From Rhodanobacteraceae bacterium (GTDB taxonomy: Bacteria > Pseudomonadota > Gammaproteobacteria > Xanthomonadales > SZUA-5), in NCBI GenBank assembly GCA_024234055.1, contig JACKOW010000002.1:186001-250000 (forward strand): a stretch of DNA of 64,000 bases. Direction: 5' to 3'. Positions 43,067 to 52,261 of this stretch are shown one piece after another. How positions within the stretch are numbered: position 1 is the first letter of the stretch; each line of letters starts with the position of its first letter. Below the pieces are notes generated by a model. It made no database searches. It was given only the letters and a program-made list of their open reading frames with translations, and was not told the DNA's origin. The position numbers were made by a program, and so were the translations under genes.

Positions 43067-43383
43067 TTCGCGCGAGCGCTCGCTGCTGCTGACCTGGAGC
43101 CGCAACGCCAGGCAATACTCGGCAGGGTGAATGCGTCGCGCGCCGTCCGATTTGCTTTTTGGCTGGCGGGCGGTCACCATGGGAGCGCTTGATTCAACTG
43201 CCTTTTTCATTCTGAGTGGGCGTGTTCCAGGGATCCTTGGCCCACTCTGTCTTGACCGCGAAAGGCCATGGTCACGCGCCGTTGGCAGTGCTTGGCGCAC
43301 CGTGTTCCCTGTCGCGGCAGCAGGCCTCAGTAGAATGCTGGGCACTGCAAGATCACAACCATCGACTTTCTATTGGAGGGGGC
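43067..43383. other. 317-base gap without gene
   Basis: No gene, REP copy or clear terminator was recognised. A 10-base palindrome CGAGCGCTCG lies at 43073-43082, just after the agmatinase stop. The 3' end carries a strong ribosome site (GGAGGGGG) for the aminotransferase, and its promoter presumably lies here. Confidence 0.4.
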
Positions 43384-44718
43384 ATGCCGCAATCCACTGT
43401 GTCGTCCGATAGTCCGGACACGAACGCTGACTGGCAGGCCCGTCGCCAGGCCGCCATTCCGCGCGGCGTCTCCACCCTGCTGCCGGTGTTCGTGGCGAAG
43501 GCCGAAAACGCCGAGCTCTGGGATGTCGAAGGCCGGCGCTACATCGACTTCGCCTCCGGCATTGCCGTGCTGAACATCGGCCACATGCATCCGCGGGTCA
43601 AAGCCGCGGTCGCGGGCCAGCTGGAGAAATTCAGCCACACCTGTTTTCAGATCAACCCTTATCCCGAGTATGTGCAACTCGCCGAACGCCTGAACCAACT
43701 CGCCCCAGGCCCGACGCCGAAGAAGACCATCTTCTTCAACAGCGGCGCCGAAGCGGTGGAGAACGCCGTCAAGATTGCCCGTGCCCATACCCGGCGTAAC
43801 GGCGTCATCGCCTTCTCCGGTGCCTTTCACGGCCGCACCATGATGGCGATGTCGCTGACCGGCAAGGTGCTGCCGTACAAGGCTGGCTTTGGCACGCTGC
43901 CCGGCGAGGTCTATCACCTGCCCTACCCGATCGCCTATCACGGCGTCAGCGTCGAGCACACGCTGGCTGCGCTCGACACCCTGCTGCATGCGGATCTGGA
44001 TCCCAGCCAGATCGCGGCCATGGTGATCGAGCCGGTGCAGGGCGAAGGCGGCTTCTACATTGCACCGCCGGAATTCCTGCAGGCCTTGCGCGCAGTTTGC
44101 GATCAGCACGGCATCGTGTTGATCATCGACGAAGTGCAGAGCGGCTTCGCCCGCACCGGCAAGCTCTTCGCCATCGAACATGCCGGCATCGAGCCGGATC
44201 TGATGACCGTCGCCAAGAGCATGGGCGGCGGCTTTCCGATCTCCGGCGTCATCGGCAAGGCCGAGATCATGGATGCGCCGATGCCCGGCGGCCTCGGCGG
44301 CACCTACGCCGGCTCACCGATCTCCTGCGCCGCGGCGCTCGCAGTGCTGGACGTCATCGAGGACGAGCAACTCTGTGCGCGGGCCGACCAGGTCGGCAAC
44401 CTGCTGCGCAGTCTGCTTGAAGAGATGCGAGCAGACCCACGCCTGCAGCCATTGATTGGCGAGATCCGCGGCGTCGGCGCCATGGTGGCCATGGAACTGG
44501 TGGCAGACGGCGACGCGGCCAAGCCCAACGCTGCGCTCACCAAGCTGCTGGTGCATGCCTGCGCGCAGCGTGGCCTGGTGGTGCTGGCCTGCGGCGTGCG
44601 CAGCAACGTGATCCGCTTCCTGATGCCGCTGACAATCTCCGACGAACTGCTGCGCGAGGGCGTCGGGATACTGCGCGAGGCCTTCATCGAACAAGGCACC
44701 CTGGCACCTGGCGCTTGA
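43384..44718 (+). CDS. gabT: 4-aminobutyrate-type class III aminotransferase
   Basis: The 444-aa PLP enzyme has NSGAEAVENAVKIARA, FHGRTMMAMSLTGK, IIDEVQSGFARTG and the PLP-lysine K278 in TVAKSMGGGFPISG. It matches GabT/PuuE-type enzymes that pass the amino group of GABA (or putrescine/gamma-glutamyl derivatives) to 2-oxoglutarate. GGAGGGGG before the ATG at 43384 is a strong start. It is followed on the same strand by the nitrilase-family gene after 61 bases, which suggests one transcript for 43.4-51.4 kb. Confidence 0.9.
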   Translation: MPQSTVSSDSPDTNADWQARRQAAIPRGVSTLLPVFVAKAENAELWDVEGRRYIDFASGIAVLNIGHMHPRVKAAVAGQLEKFSHTCFQINPYPEYVQLAERLNQLAPGPTPKKTIFFNSGAEAVENAVKIARAHTRRNGVIAFSGAFHGRTMMAMSLTGKVLPYKAGFGTLPGEVYHLPYPIAYHGVSVEHTLAALDTLLHADLDPSQIAAMVIEPVQGEGGFYIAPPEFLQALRAVCDQHGIVLIIDEVQSGFARTGKLFAIEHAGIEPDLMTVAKSMGGGFPISGVIGKAEIMDAPMPGGLGGTYAGSPISCAAALAVLDVIEDEQLCARADQVGNLLRSLLEEMRADPRLQPLIGEIRGVGAMVAMELVADGDAAKPNAALTKLLVHACAQRGLVVLACGVRSNVIRFLMPLTISDELLREGVGILREAFIEQGTLAPGA

Positions 44719-44779
44719 GAAAGCCCAGGATTCATGGCCGACAGCACGGAGCCCACCGACTCAAATCACAAGGAAATTC

Positions 44780-45706
44780 ATGAGCTTGCCCTTCGCTATA
44801 GCCGGTGTTCAGATGATGGTCCCGGCGCTGCACAGCAATCTGATCGAAATGCTGCACCGGATCGATCTGGTGATGATCCGATTCCCCTGGACCCAGATGA
44901 TCGTCTTCAGCGAACTGGCCCAATGCGGCCCGGTTCCGAATCAGCCGGTGACACTGCCCGGCCCTGAGGAGACTTCCCTGCAGGCAGCTGCTGCCAAACA
45001 TGGCATCTGGCTGATCCCGGGCTCGGTATTCGAGCGCGGCAGTGATGGCAAGCTCTACAACACCACCTCGGTGATCAATCCCGAGGGCGTGGTCGTGGAT
45101 CGCTATCGCAAGATGTTTCCCTTCATGCCCTATGAGCACGATGTCACCGGCGGCACCGATTTCTGCGTGTTCGACATTCCCGGTCTGGGCCGCTGTGGTT
45201 TGTCGATCTGCTACGACATCTGGATTCCCGAAACCACCCGAACCCTGACCGCCATGGGCGCCGAGGTGCTGATCCATCCGGTATTGACCGGCACCATCGA
45301 TCGCGATGTCGAACTGGCCATCGCCCGGGCCACGGCGGCGCAGTTCCAGTGCTATGTCTTCGACATCAATGGCCTGGGCGCCGGTGGCATCGGCCGCTCC
45401 TGTGTGGTCGATCCCACCGGCACCGTGCTGGCGCAGGCCGGCGGGTCCAACGAGACTCTGCCGGTGGAAGTCGATTTTGCGCGCGTGCGCCGACAGCGGG
45501 AAACCGGCGTCAACGGCCTCGGCCAACCCTTGAAGAGCTTTCGCGATCGTACTGTCGATTTCAGCGTCTACCGCCGCGATTCCGGCACCGATGCCTATTT
45601 GGGCACGCTCGGGCCGCTATCCATGCCAGTGAAAGGAGGCGACGCCGGACTGAAATCCGCCTCGCCGGAAATGCTGGCGCCAATCCCCCCGCGCAAGCTC
45701 GTTTGA
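44780..45706 (+). CDS. nitrilase-superfamily amidase
   Basis: The 308-aa carbon-nitrogen hydrolase has catalytic Glu45 (FSELAQCG), Lys111 (DRYRKMFPF) and Cys144 (SICYDIWIPE). The family includes N-carbamoylputrescine amidase, omega-amidase and aliphatic amidases. In this cluster it could hydrolyse an amide intermediate of polyamine breakdown, but it does not show the typical signature of AguB closely enough for me to name it. An AAGGA-like site precedes the ATG. The decarboxylase follows after 76 bases. Confidence 0.85.
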   Translation: MSLPFAIAGVQMMVPALHSNLIEMLHRIDLVMIRFPWTQMIVFSELAQCGPVPNQPVTLPGPEETSLQAAAAKHGIWLIPGSVFERGSDGKLYNTTSVINPEGVVVDRYRKMFPFMPYEHDVTGGTDFCVFDIPGLGRCGLSICYDIWIPETTRTLTAMGAEVLIHPVLTGTIDRDVELAIARATAAQFQCYVFDINGLGAGGIGRSCVVDPTGTVLAQAGGSNETLPVEVDFARVRRQRETGVNGLGQPLKSFRDRTVDFSVYRRDSGTDAYLGTLGPLSMPVKGGDAGLKSASPEMLAPIPPRKLV

Positions 45707-45782
45707 CCCGCCCTCGCAACCGACAAGAAGGAGACCCCACCGTCGGCTCTTACCAACACCCGACCCGCATGAGGAGCAAGCC

Positions 45783-48635
45783 ATGCCCACAAACAAAAGC
45801 AAACCGCTTCAGCGCGCCAGGAAACCGGCGCCGGTGATCTCGGCTGATCCGGCACCTGGCACAAGCCGCCTTGCACCGGCCACCACCGCCGCCGCCCCGC
45901 CCGGAAACGGCTCCCTCAGCGACTACTATTCCGCCTCGCAATTGCGCAACGATCGCTGGACCGCCCTCAAGAGTCTCGCCGGGCAACTGGCCGGCGGCTC
46001 GCGCAATGGCCACCGATCCCAGCTTCTGGACAAGATCCAGCACCTGCTGAGTTCACTCGGACCCATCGAAGCCTATTGGGCCTTCCCCGGAAGGCGCGGC
46101 CTGGAGCAGTTGCGCAAGCTGCTCTCGCGCGAGGACTTCATCGACTTCGGCCGCGCCGTCACCCGTATGGTGCGCTCGCTGCAGGCCGGTACCTACCGCC
46201 GCCGCCTATCGGATTTCCATGCCGACCACGAGCGCGAACTGGACGATGAGCAGGACCGCATCGAAACCCACGAGCTGAAATCGCAATCGCGACCCTATTT
46301 CGAAGTGCTGATCGTCGATGACCTCAGCCCGGCACAGCACGAGGCCCAGTGCCAGGCCTTGCGCGACCAACGTCGCAACGATGATCGCTTTGTCTACGAA
46401 GCGGTATCGGTCGGCAGCTTCGAGGATGCGCTGATCGGGGTGCTGTTCAATCACAACATCCAGTCGGTGGTGGTGCGCCATGACTTCGGCTTTGCCTCGG
46501 CCAACCACCTGGAGATTCTCAAGCGCTATCTGCAGCGGGTGGGCGATGAGGATCTGTCATCCATCGATCCCGAGGATTACGGCCCCGAACTCTGCCGCCT
46601 GCTGCGCAAGATCCGGCCGGAGCTGGATGTCTTTCTGGTCACTGACCGCTCGGTGGAGGAGATCGCCGGGCGCGACCTGGGTGGCTGCGCCCGCGTGTTC
46701 TACAACCAGGAAGACTTCACCGAGCTGCACCTGAACATCCTGCGCAGCCTGAACTCGCGCTACAACACGCCCTTCTTCAACGCGCTCAAGGAATACTCCA
46801 AGCAGCCGACCGGCGTTTTTCATGCGATGCCGATCAGTCGCGGCAAATCGCTGATCCGCAGCAACTGGATCCGCGACATGAGCGAGTTCTACGGCATGAA
46901 CATCTTCATGGCCGAAACTTCCGCCACCTCCGGTGGGCTGGACTCGCTGCTCGACCCCACCGGCCCGATCAAGCACGCTCAGGAACTGGCGGCGCGTGCC
47001 TTCGGTGCCAAGCAGACCTTCTTCGCCACCAACGGCACCTCCACCTGCAACAAGATCGTGGTCCAGGCCATCGTGCGCCCGGGTGACATCGTGCTGGTCG
47101 ATCGCGACTGCCATAAATCGCACCACTACGGCATGGTGCTGGCCGGCGCCAACGTGGTCTATCTCGACAGCTATCCGCTCAGCGAATACTCGATGTACGG
47201 CGCCGTGCCGCTGCGCGAGATCAAGCATCAGCTGCTCACCTTGAAGAAGGCCGGCAAGCTCGATCGCGTGCGCATGCTGCTGCTCACCAACTGCACCTTC
47301 GACGGCATCATCTACAACGTCGAGCGGGTCATGGAAGAGTGCCTGGCGATCAAGCCCGATCTGGTGTTCCTGTGGGACGAGGCCTGGTTTGCCTTCGCCC
47401 GATTCGCGCCCACCTACCGACAGCGCACCGCCATGGCCACCGCCGCACTGCTGCGGGCGCGCTATCGCGATCCGGCCTATGCCCAGCGCTACGCCGCGCA
47501 ACAGGCCGAACTGGCCGGCGCCAGCGACCAGCAGTTGCTGGAAACGCGGCTGCTGCCCGATCCGGCCAAGGTGCGGGTGCGCGCCTACGCCACCCAATCC
47601 ACCCACAAGACCCTGACCTCGCTGCGCCAGGGTTCGATGATTCACGTGCACGATCAGGACTTCAAAGGCGAAGTCGAACAGGCCTTCCACGAGGCCTACA
47701 TGACCCACACCTCGACCTCGCCCAACTACCAGATCATCGCCTCGCTCGATGTCGGTCGCCGTCAGGTGGAATTGGAAGGTTTCGAGTTCGTGCAGAAGCA
47801 GATCGAGGCGGCGATGGCCATGCGCAAGGCCATCGATTCACACCCGCTGCTGCGCAAGTACTTCAAGGTACTCACCGTCAAGGAGCTGATCCCCGAAGCC
47901 CATCGCGAGTCGGGCATCAATGCCTACTGGGATCAGGAGCAGGGCTGGAACGACACCTGGAATGCCTTCGCCAGCGACGAATTCGCCCTCGACGCCTCGC
48001 GGGTGACGCTGGCCGTGGGCCACGCCGGCTATGACGGCGATACCTTCAAGAACGAAGTGCTGATGAACAAGCACGGCATCCAGATCAACAAGACCTCACG
48101 CAACACCGTGCTGTTCATGACCAACATCGGCACCACGCGCTCGTCGGTGGCCTATCTGATCGAGGTACTGGTGCGGGTGGCCGCCGACATCGATGCCCAG
48201 CTCGAAGATGCCAGCACCATGGAAAAGCGTGCCTTCGACCGGCGCGTGAAATCGCTGACCCAGGATTATCCACCGCTGCCCGACTTCTCCCGCTTCCACG
48301 ATGCCTTCCGCACCGGCAAGGCCGAAGGCACGGCTGAAGGCGACATCCGCAGCGCCTACTTCATGGCCTACGACGAGTCCAACTGCGACTACTTCCCGAT
48401 CGAGGATGGATCGATGGAAGCCGCCATGGACAGCGGCCGCGAACTGGTCTCGACCGCTTTCATCATTCCCTATCCACCCGGCTTTCCGATTCTGGTGCCG
48501 GGGCAGGTCATCTCCAAGGAGATCCTGCATTTCATGCGCGCGCTCGACGTCAAGGAAATTCATGGCTACCGGCCAGACCTTGGACTGCGTGTCTTCACCG
48601 ACGAAGCGCTGGCCCACGCCCGCCCCGCGCGCTGA
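45783..48635 (+). CDS. large PLP-dependent Orn/Lys/Arg decarboxylase
   Basis: The 950-aa fold-type-I decarboxylase has an N-terminal receiver-like wing (about 170-335, with VLIVDDLS), the PLP domain with GTSTCNKIVVQA, FLWDEAWFAFARF and PLP-Lys609 in STHKTLTSLRQGSM, and a C-terminal oligomerisation domain. It is longer than E. coli SpeC/AdiA/CadA (about 710-760 aa) because of an extra N-terminal region of about 170 residues. The agmatinase in the cluster favours arginine (giving agmatine) as substrate, with ornithine or lysine as alternatives. GGAG lies before the ATG, and an ATP-grasp gene follows after 20 bases. Confidence 0.88.
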   Translation: MPTNKSKPLQRARKPAPVISADPAPGTSRLAPATTAAAPPGNGSLSDYYSASQLRNDRWTALKSLAGQLAGGSRNGHRSQLLDKIQHLLSSLGPIEAYWAFPGRRGLEQLRKLLSREDFIDFGRAVTRMVRSLQAGTYRRRLSDFHADHERELDDEQDRIETHELKSQSRPYFEVLIVDDLSPAQHEAQCQALRDQRRNDDRFVYEAVSVGSFEDALIGVLFNHNIQSVVVRHDFGFASANHLEILKRYLQRVGDEDLSSIDPEDYGPELCRLLRKIRPELDVFLVTDRSVEEIAGRDLGGCARVFYNQEDFTELHLNILRSLNSRYNTPFFNALKEYSKQPTGVFHAMPISRGKSLIRSNWIRDMSEFYGMNIFMAETSATSGGLDSLLDPTGPIKHAQELAARAFGAKQTFFATNGTSTCNKIVVQAIVRPGDIVLVDRDCHKSHHYGMVLAGANVVYLDSYPLSEYSMYGAVPLREIKHQLLTLKKAGKLDRVRMLLLTNCTFDGIIYNVERVMEECLAIKPDLVFLWDEAWFAFARFAPTYRQRTAMATAALLRARYRDPAYAQRYAAQQAELAGASDQQLLETRLLPDPAKVRVRAYATQSTHKTLTSLRQGSMIHVHDQDFKGEVEQAFHEAYMTHTSTSPNYQIIASLDVGRRQVELEGFEFVQKQIEAAMAMRKAIDSHPLLRKYFKVLTVKELIPEAHRESGINAYWDQEQGWNDTWNAFASDEFALDASRVTLAVGHAGYDGDTFKNEVLMNKHGIQINKTSRNTVLFMTNIGTTRSSVAYLIEVLVRVAADIDAQLEDASTMEKRAFDRRVKSLTQDYPPLPDFSRFHDAFRTGKAEGTAEGDIRSAYFMAYDESNCDYFPIEDGSMEAAMDSGRELVSTAFIIPYPPGFPILVPGQVISKEILHFMRALDVKEIHGYRPDLGLRVFTDEALAHARPAR

Positions 48636-48655
48636 CAAACTCAGGAGTCAATCCC

Positions 48656-50116
48656 ATGCCCAAACGCCGCAAGCTGAAGAACATCTCCGAAATCCGCCGC
48701 TACTTTCATCGCTTCGAGGAGCCGGTGTACTTCGTCAGCGCCACCAATTTCAACCTGCTCGGCCTCGACGAGTGGGTCAAGAATCTGAGCTACATCAGCT
48801 ACATCGATTGCTATGACGGCCAGCACCCCAATGTGTTCTGTCCCTCCGAACAACCGCATGCCGAGTTCCAGTCGATCGAGGACATCAACAACTACCTGCT
48901 GCAGCACAAGGAAGTCATCGACCACGTTGCCAAACGCGGCGGCAAACCCAAATTCATCTTCCTGATGTTCGACGAGCAGACCGAAGCCCTGTCGAAGGAA
49001 ATCGGCGCCGAGGTGTGGTTTCCGCCCGCCAGCCTGCGCAATCGCATCGACAACAAGATCGAAACCGTGCGCATCGGCAACAAGGCCGGCGTACCCAGCG
49101 TGCCCAACACACTGTCCGAGATCAATGACTACGCGCAACTGATGGACGTGGCGGAAGAGGCCAAGCTCGGTACCGATCTGGTGCTGCAGTCGGCCTACGG
49201 CGATTCCGGCCACACCACTTTCTTCATCAAGTCCGAAGCCGAGTTCCGCAAGCATCAGCACGACATCATCGGTCAGGGCGAGATCAAGGTGATGAAGCGC
49301 ATCAATTGCCGCGGCGCGGCCATTGAAGCCTGCGCCACCAAGCACGGCACCATCGTCGGCCCGCTGATGACCGAACTGGTCGGCTTCAGCGAGCTCACGC
49401 CCTATCGCGGCGGCTGGTGCGGCAACGAGATCTTTGCCAACGCCTTCTCCAAGCGCGCCCGCGAACAGGCCCGTGACTACACCTTTGCCTTCGGCGAGCA
49501 GCTGCGCAAGGAAGGCTATCGCGGCTACTTCGAACTCGACTTCCTGATCGACACCAGATCCCGCGAGATCTATCTGGGCGAGCTCAATCCGCGCATCACC
49601 GGCGCCAGCTCGATGACCAACCACGCCGCCTTCGCCCACGCCGACGCGCCGCTGGCCCTGTTCCATCTGCTGGAATTCTCCAACGTGCCCTTCGACATCG
49701 ACATCGCCGAGTTGAACGCCCGCTGGGCCGATCCGGACAACATCGATTCCTGGTGCCAGATGGTCATCAAGCACACCGAGGATTCCATCGGTCAGATCAC
49801 CCACGCCCCGGAAACCGGCATCTGGCGCATGGACGAAGCCGGCGAGGTGCATTTCGACCGTTTCGACTATCACCGCCGCGCCGTGCGCACCGAAAACGAA
49901 GCCTTCTTCCTGCGCATCGTCGGCAAGGGCGACTGGCGCTACGAAGGCGCCGACCTCGGCATCCTGGTGCTGCGCGGCCGCGCCATGACCGACAAGTTCA
50001 GCCTCACCGAACGCTCGAAGCAGTGGATCGACGGCATCCGCAAACACTATCGCGCCGAGCCACTGGTCGAGCTGCCACCGCAGCTGCCAGCCGAACACCA
50101 CTTCAAGTTCGCATGA
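48656..50116 (+). CDS. ATP-grasp ligase of unknown substrate
   Basis: The 486-aa protein has the ATP-grasp architecture: an N-terminal domain (1-140), the ATP-binding lid with LVLQSAYGDSGHTTFFI, and the metal-binding ELDFLIDT / YLGELNPRITGASSM block. Such enzymes couple ATP hydrolysis to joining a carboxylate with an amine or thiol through an acyl-phosphate. It lacks biotin-carboxylase partner features, although databases often label it so. It is tightly linked to the decarboxylase (20-base gap) and to a C45-type Ntn hydrolase downstream, so an amide-forming role in polyamine metabolism is inferred. GGAG precedes the ATG. Confidence 0.78.
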   Translation: MPKRRKLKNISEIRRYFHRFEEPVYFVSATNFNLLGLDEWVKNLSYISYIDCYDGQHPNVFCPSEQPHAEFQSIEDINNYLLQHKEVIDHVAKRGGKPKFIFLMFDEQTEALSKEIGAEVWFPPASLRNRIDNKIETVRIGNKAGVPSVPNTLSEINDYAQLMDVAEEAKLGTDLVLQSAYGDSGHTTFFIKSEAEFRKHQHDIIGQGEIKVMKRINCRGAAIEACATKHGTIVGPLMTELVGFSELTPYRGGWCGNEIFANAFSKRAREQARDYTFAFGEQLRKEGYRGYFELDFLIDTRSREIYLGELNPRITGASSMTNHAAFAHADAPLALFHLLEFSNVPFDIDIAELNARWADPDNIDSWCQMVIKHTEDSIGQITHAPETGIWRMDEAGEVHFDRFDYHRRAVRTENEAFFLRIVGKGDWRYEGADLGILVLRGRAMTDKFSLTERSKQWIDGIRKHYRAEPLVELPPQLPAEHHFKFA

Positions 50117-50180
50117 GGTCTGCAGACGGCGGCACGGCGGCGCGTGTGTCTGCTCGACGCCAGGCATCGACCCTGCCCCT

Positions 50181-50271
50181 CGTAGCCCGTTGTGCCGCGC
50201 AGCGGCTCAGCGGGGCTCTTCCGCGTCACCGCCCGGACAGCGCTACGCGCAGTTCGGGCTACAAGAGCCGC
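50181..50271. repeat. REP copy, GTAGCCCG..CGGGCTAC family
   Basis: A third copy of the repeat at 38131-38216 and 41608-41699, between the ATP-grasp and C45 genes. It carries the same CGCAGCGGCTCAGCGGGGCTCTT-type core and GGGCTACAAGAGCC end, and may act as a processing or termination signal inside the operon. Confidence 0.78.
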
Positions 50272-50361
50272 CGCATCGCGGCGCCCTCCACCACACCGGA
50301 ACGCACATCCGGCCTTCTCGTGTTACAAAACCCCGCGCGAACCGATCACCACCCGGCCACC

Positions 50362-51351
50362 ATGAACCTCACCTTCCACGCCATCGCCGACGACGCCAGC
50401 GGGCAGCCCTGGCTGCGGCTCTACCGTCATCTGTGGCCGGCCTACCGGCAGTGGTATCTGCGCGACGGCTTTCTGGCCCGACCCAGCTTTCTGGCCTGCC
50501 GACGTGCGCTGGAAGTGCACATGCCCGAACTGGTGCCGATCTGGGCGCGGCGGGTGGAGCTGGCCGGTGGCGGCGATGTCACCGCGCGCTTTCTCAGCCT
50601 GTGGTGCCCGCCCGCCTATGACAGCGCCTGCTCGCAGGCGGTCTGGCCCGGCGACGAGCCCATGCTGGTGCGCAATTACGACTATTCGGCCAAGTTCTTC
50701 GATGCCACCGCCCTTCTGAGCCGCTGGGGCGGCCAAAGCGTGCTCGGCACCAGCGATTGTCTGATGGGACTGGTCGATGGCCTCAACGAATCCGGTCTGG
50801 CGGTCTCGCTGACCTTCGGCGGCCGCCGCGTGGTCGGCGAAGGTTTCGGCGTGCCCATCGTGTTGCGCTATGTGCTGGAAACCTGTCGCAACACCCGCGA
50901 AGCTGCCGCCGCCCTGGCGCGCATCCCCACGCACATGGCCTACAACATCACCGTGGTCGATGCCACGGGCGATCGCGCCACCGTGCACCTGGCACCCGAC
51001 CGCCCGGCCCTGGTCACCGCCGCACCGGTAGCCACCAATCACCAGCCCGGCGACGACATCCGCGACCACGCCTTCCAGTCCGCCACGGTCGAACGCGAGC
51101 GCTATCTGCTCAGCCGCCTGATGCTGCACGAAGACCCACCCGAGCGCTTCATCAGCGCCTTCCTGCGCCCGCCGCTGTATTCGCTGGCCTTCAACCGTGA
51201 CCGCGGCACCCTCTACACCGCCGCCCTGCACCCCCGCCGCCGCACCCTCAGCTACCGCTGGCCCCACGCCCAGTGGACCCTGAGCATGGACCAGTTCATC
51301 CCCGGCCAAAGGCAGGTGCACTACCCCACCCTCCGCGCGGCGGTTTATTGA
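50362..51351 (+). CDS. C45-family (IPN acyltransferase-like) Ntn hydrolase
   Basis: The 329-aa protein resembles the C45 peptidase/acyl-CoA:6-APA acyltransferase family: candidate nucleophile Cys90 in YDSACSQAVW, followed by PMLVRNYDYS, LMGLVDGLNESGLAVSLTFGG and MAYNITVVDATG. Family members form or cleave amide bonds with an N-terminal nucleophile exposed by self-cleavage. Whether self-cleavage occurs before Cys90 is not visible. Next to an ATP-grasp ligase it could remove the acyl group the ligase adds. No signal peptide is seen. The REP copy lies between it and the ATP-grasp gene. Confidence 0.78.
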   Translation: MNLTFHAIADDASGQPWLRLYRHLWPAYRQWYLRDGFLARPSFLACRRALEVHMPELVPIWARRVELAGGGDVTARFLSLWCPPAYDSACSQAVWPGDEPMLVRNYDYSAKFFDATALLSRWGGQSVLGTSDCLMGLVDGLNESGLAVSLTFGGRRVVGEGFGVPIVLRYVLETCRNTREAAAALARIPTHMAYNITVVDATGDRATVHLAPDRPALVTAAPVATNHQPGDDIRDHAFQSATVERERYLLSRLMLHEDPPERFISAFLRPPLYSLAFNRDRGTLYTAALHPRRRTLSYRWPHAQWTLSMDQFIPGQRQVHYPTLRAAVY

Positions 51352-51370
51352 CGCACCCATAGCGCCACGG

Positions 51371-51703
51371 CGTAAGAAGCCTTCGTAGTGCCGAGCTTGC
51401 TCGGCAGGGTCTACCGCTCTTGCAGGTCCAGACTCGTCTGGACGCTCTCCTCACCAAAGCAAAGCCAAAGCCCAGCCAAAGCAGCGGAGCAAGCTCCGCT
51501 CTACCAAAGCATCGGCGTACGAGGCCTTTGTAGCGCCGAGCTTGCTCGGCAGGGTCTACCGCTCTTGTGGGTCCAGACTCGTCTGGACGCTCTCCTCACC
51601 AAAGCAAAGCCAAAGCCCAGCCAAAGCAGCGGAGCAAGCTCCGCTCTACCAAAGCCACGGCGTACGAGGCCTTTGTAGTGCCGAGCTTGCTCGGCAGGAT
51701 CTA
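51371..51703. repeat. 145-bp tandem repeat, 2.3 copies
   Basis: Two near-identical units (51371-51515 and 51516-51660) and a partial third (51661-51703) each carry a hairpin GCCGAGCTTGCTCGGC, the GTCCAGACTCGTCTGGAC palindrome and a second hairpin AGCGGAGCAAGCTCCGCT, separated by CAAAGC-rich spacers. The partial copy ends on the stop codon of the downstream convergent gene. Confidence 0.9.
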
Positions 51704-52261
51704 GTGCGCGTGCGCTGCATGACTCTGATTCAACTCCCGAACCCGTGCCTGAATTGCCGCCTTGCGCAGTGCCTCGGCCGATTTCCAGACCTCGATACGC
51801 GAACCACTGAGCGTCAGCAGATACACATCCCAATCGCCCTGCGAAGTGAAGAAGCGCCAGAACTCGTGCCAGGCCGCGGGCCCACGACGATAGCCAGGCA
51901 CCGCCGCAGGCTTCAGATCAAGGCACAGATACTGCGACCGGCTGCCTATCCCCAGACGCACCTGCCGCACGTCCTGCCAATGCACAAACTCGATCCGCTT
52001 GCGGGTGTCGGTGATGCCATGGGCGTCCAGCGTGACCACGGCCTCCCGCTGGGTCAATGCGATGTAGACGTAGCGATAGAGCCAGAGATAAACGGGTAAC
52101 AACACAGCCATTCCCAGCCAGCCCAGCGGCCCCAGTCGTTCGAGCTGCGACACCCACAGCAACACCGGAAATGTGCCCGTCAGGCTGGCAGTGCTGAGTA
52201 CCAGCACGGTGATCGCCAACCAACGCGAGTAATGAAGGCCCAGCACACCCGGGTGGCGCAT
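51701..52261 (-). CDS. unrecognised two-helix membrane protein
   Basis: The 186-aa protein has two adjacent hydrophobic segments (about residues 14-35 and 43-66) followed by a soluble, PH-like domain with VVTLDAHGITDTRKRIEFVHWQ cut by the usual strand pattern and a Trp-rich stretch (AAWHEFWRFF). It is of the general bPH2/DUF type but I cannot name a family. AGGTGA eight bases before the ATG at 52261 sets the start. Its stop codon lies in the last partial unit of the tandem repeat. Confidence 0.6.
   Translation of the reverse strand: MRHPGVLGLHYSRWLAITVLVLSTASLTGTFPVLLWVSQLERLGPLGWLGMAVLLPVYLWLYRYVYIALTQREAVVTLDAHGITDTRKRIEFVHWQDVRQVRLGIGSRSQYLCLDLKPAAVPGYRRGPAAWHEFWRFFTSQGDWDVYLLTLSGSRIEVWKSAEALRKAAIQARVRELNQSHAAHAH

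Noticed and set aside
48641..50167. 508-aa open frame opposite the ATP-grasp gene
   Set aside because: It is an antisense shadow. The plus-strand gene has a ribosome site, operon spacing and ATP-grasp motifs.
51371..51703. Possible CRISPR array
   Set aside because: The 145-base units are tandem and near-identical with no unique spacers, and no cas gene is near.
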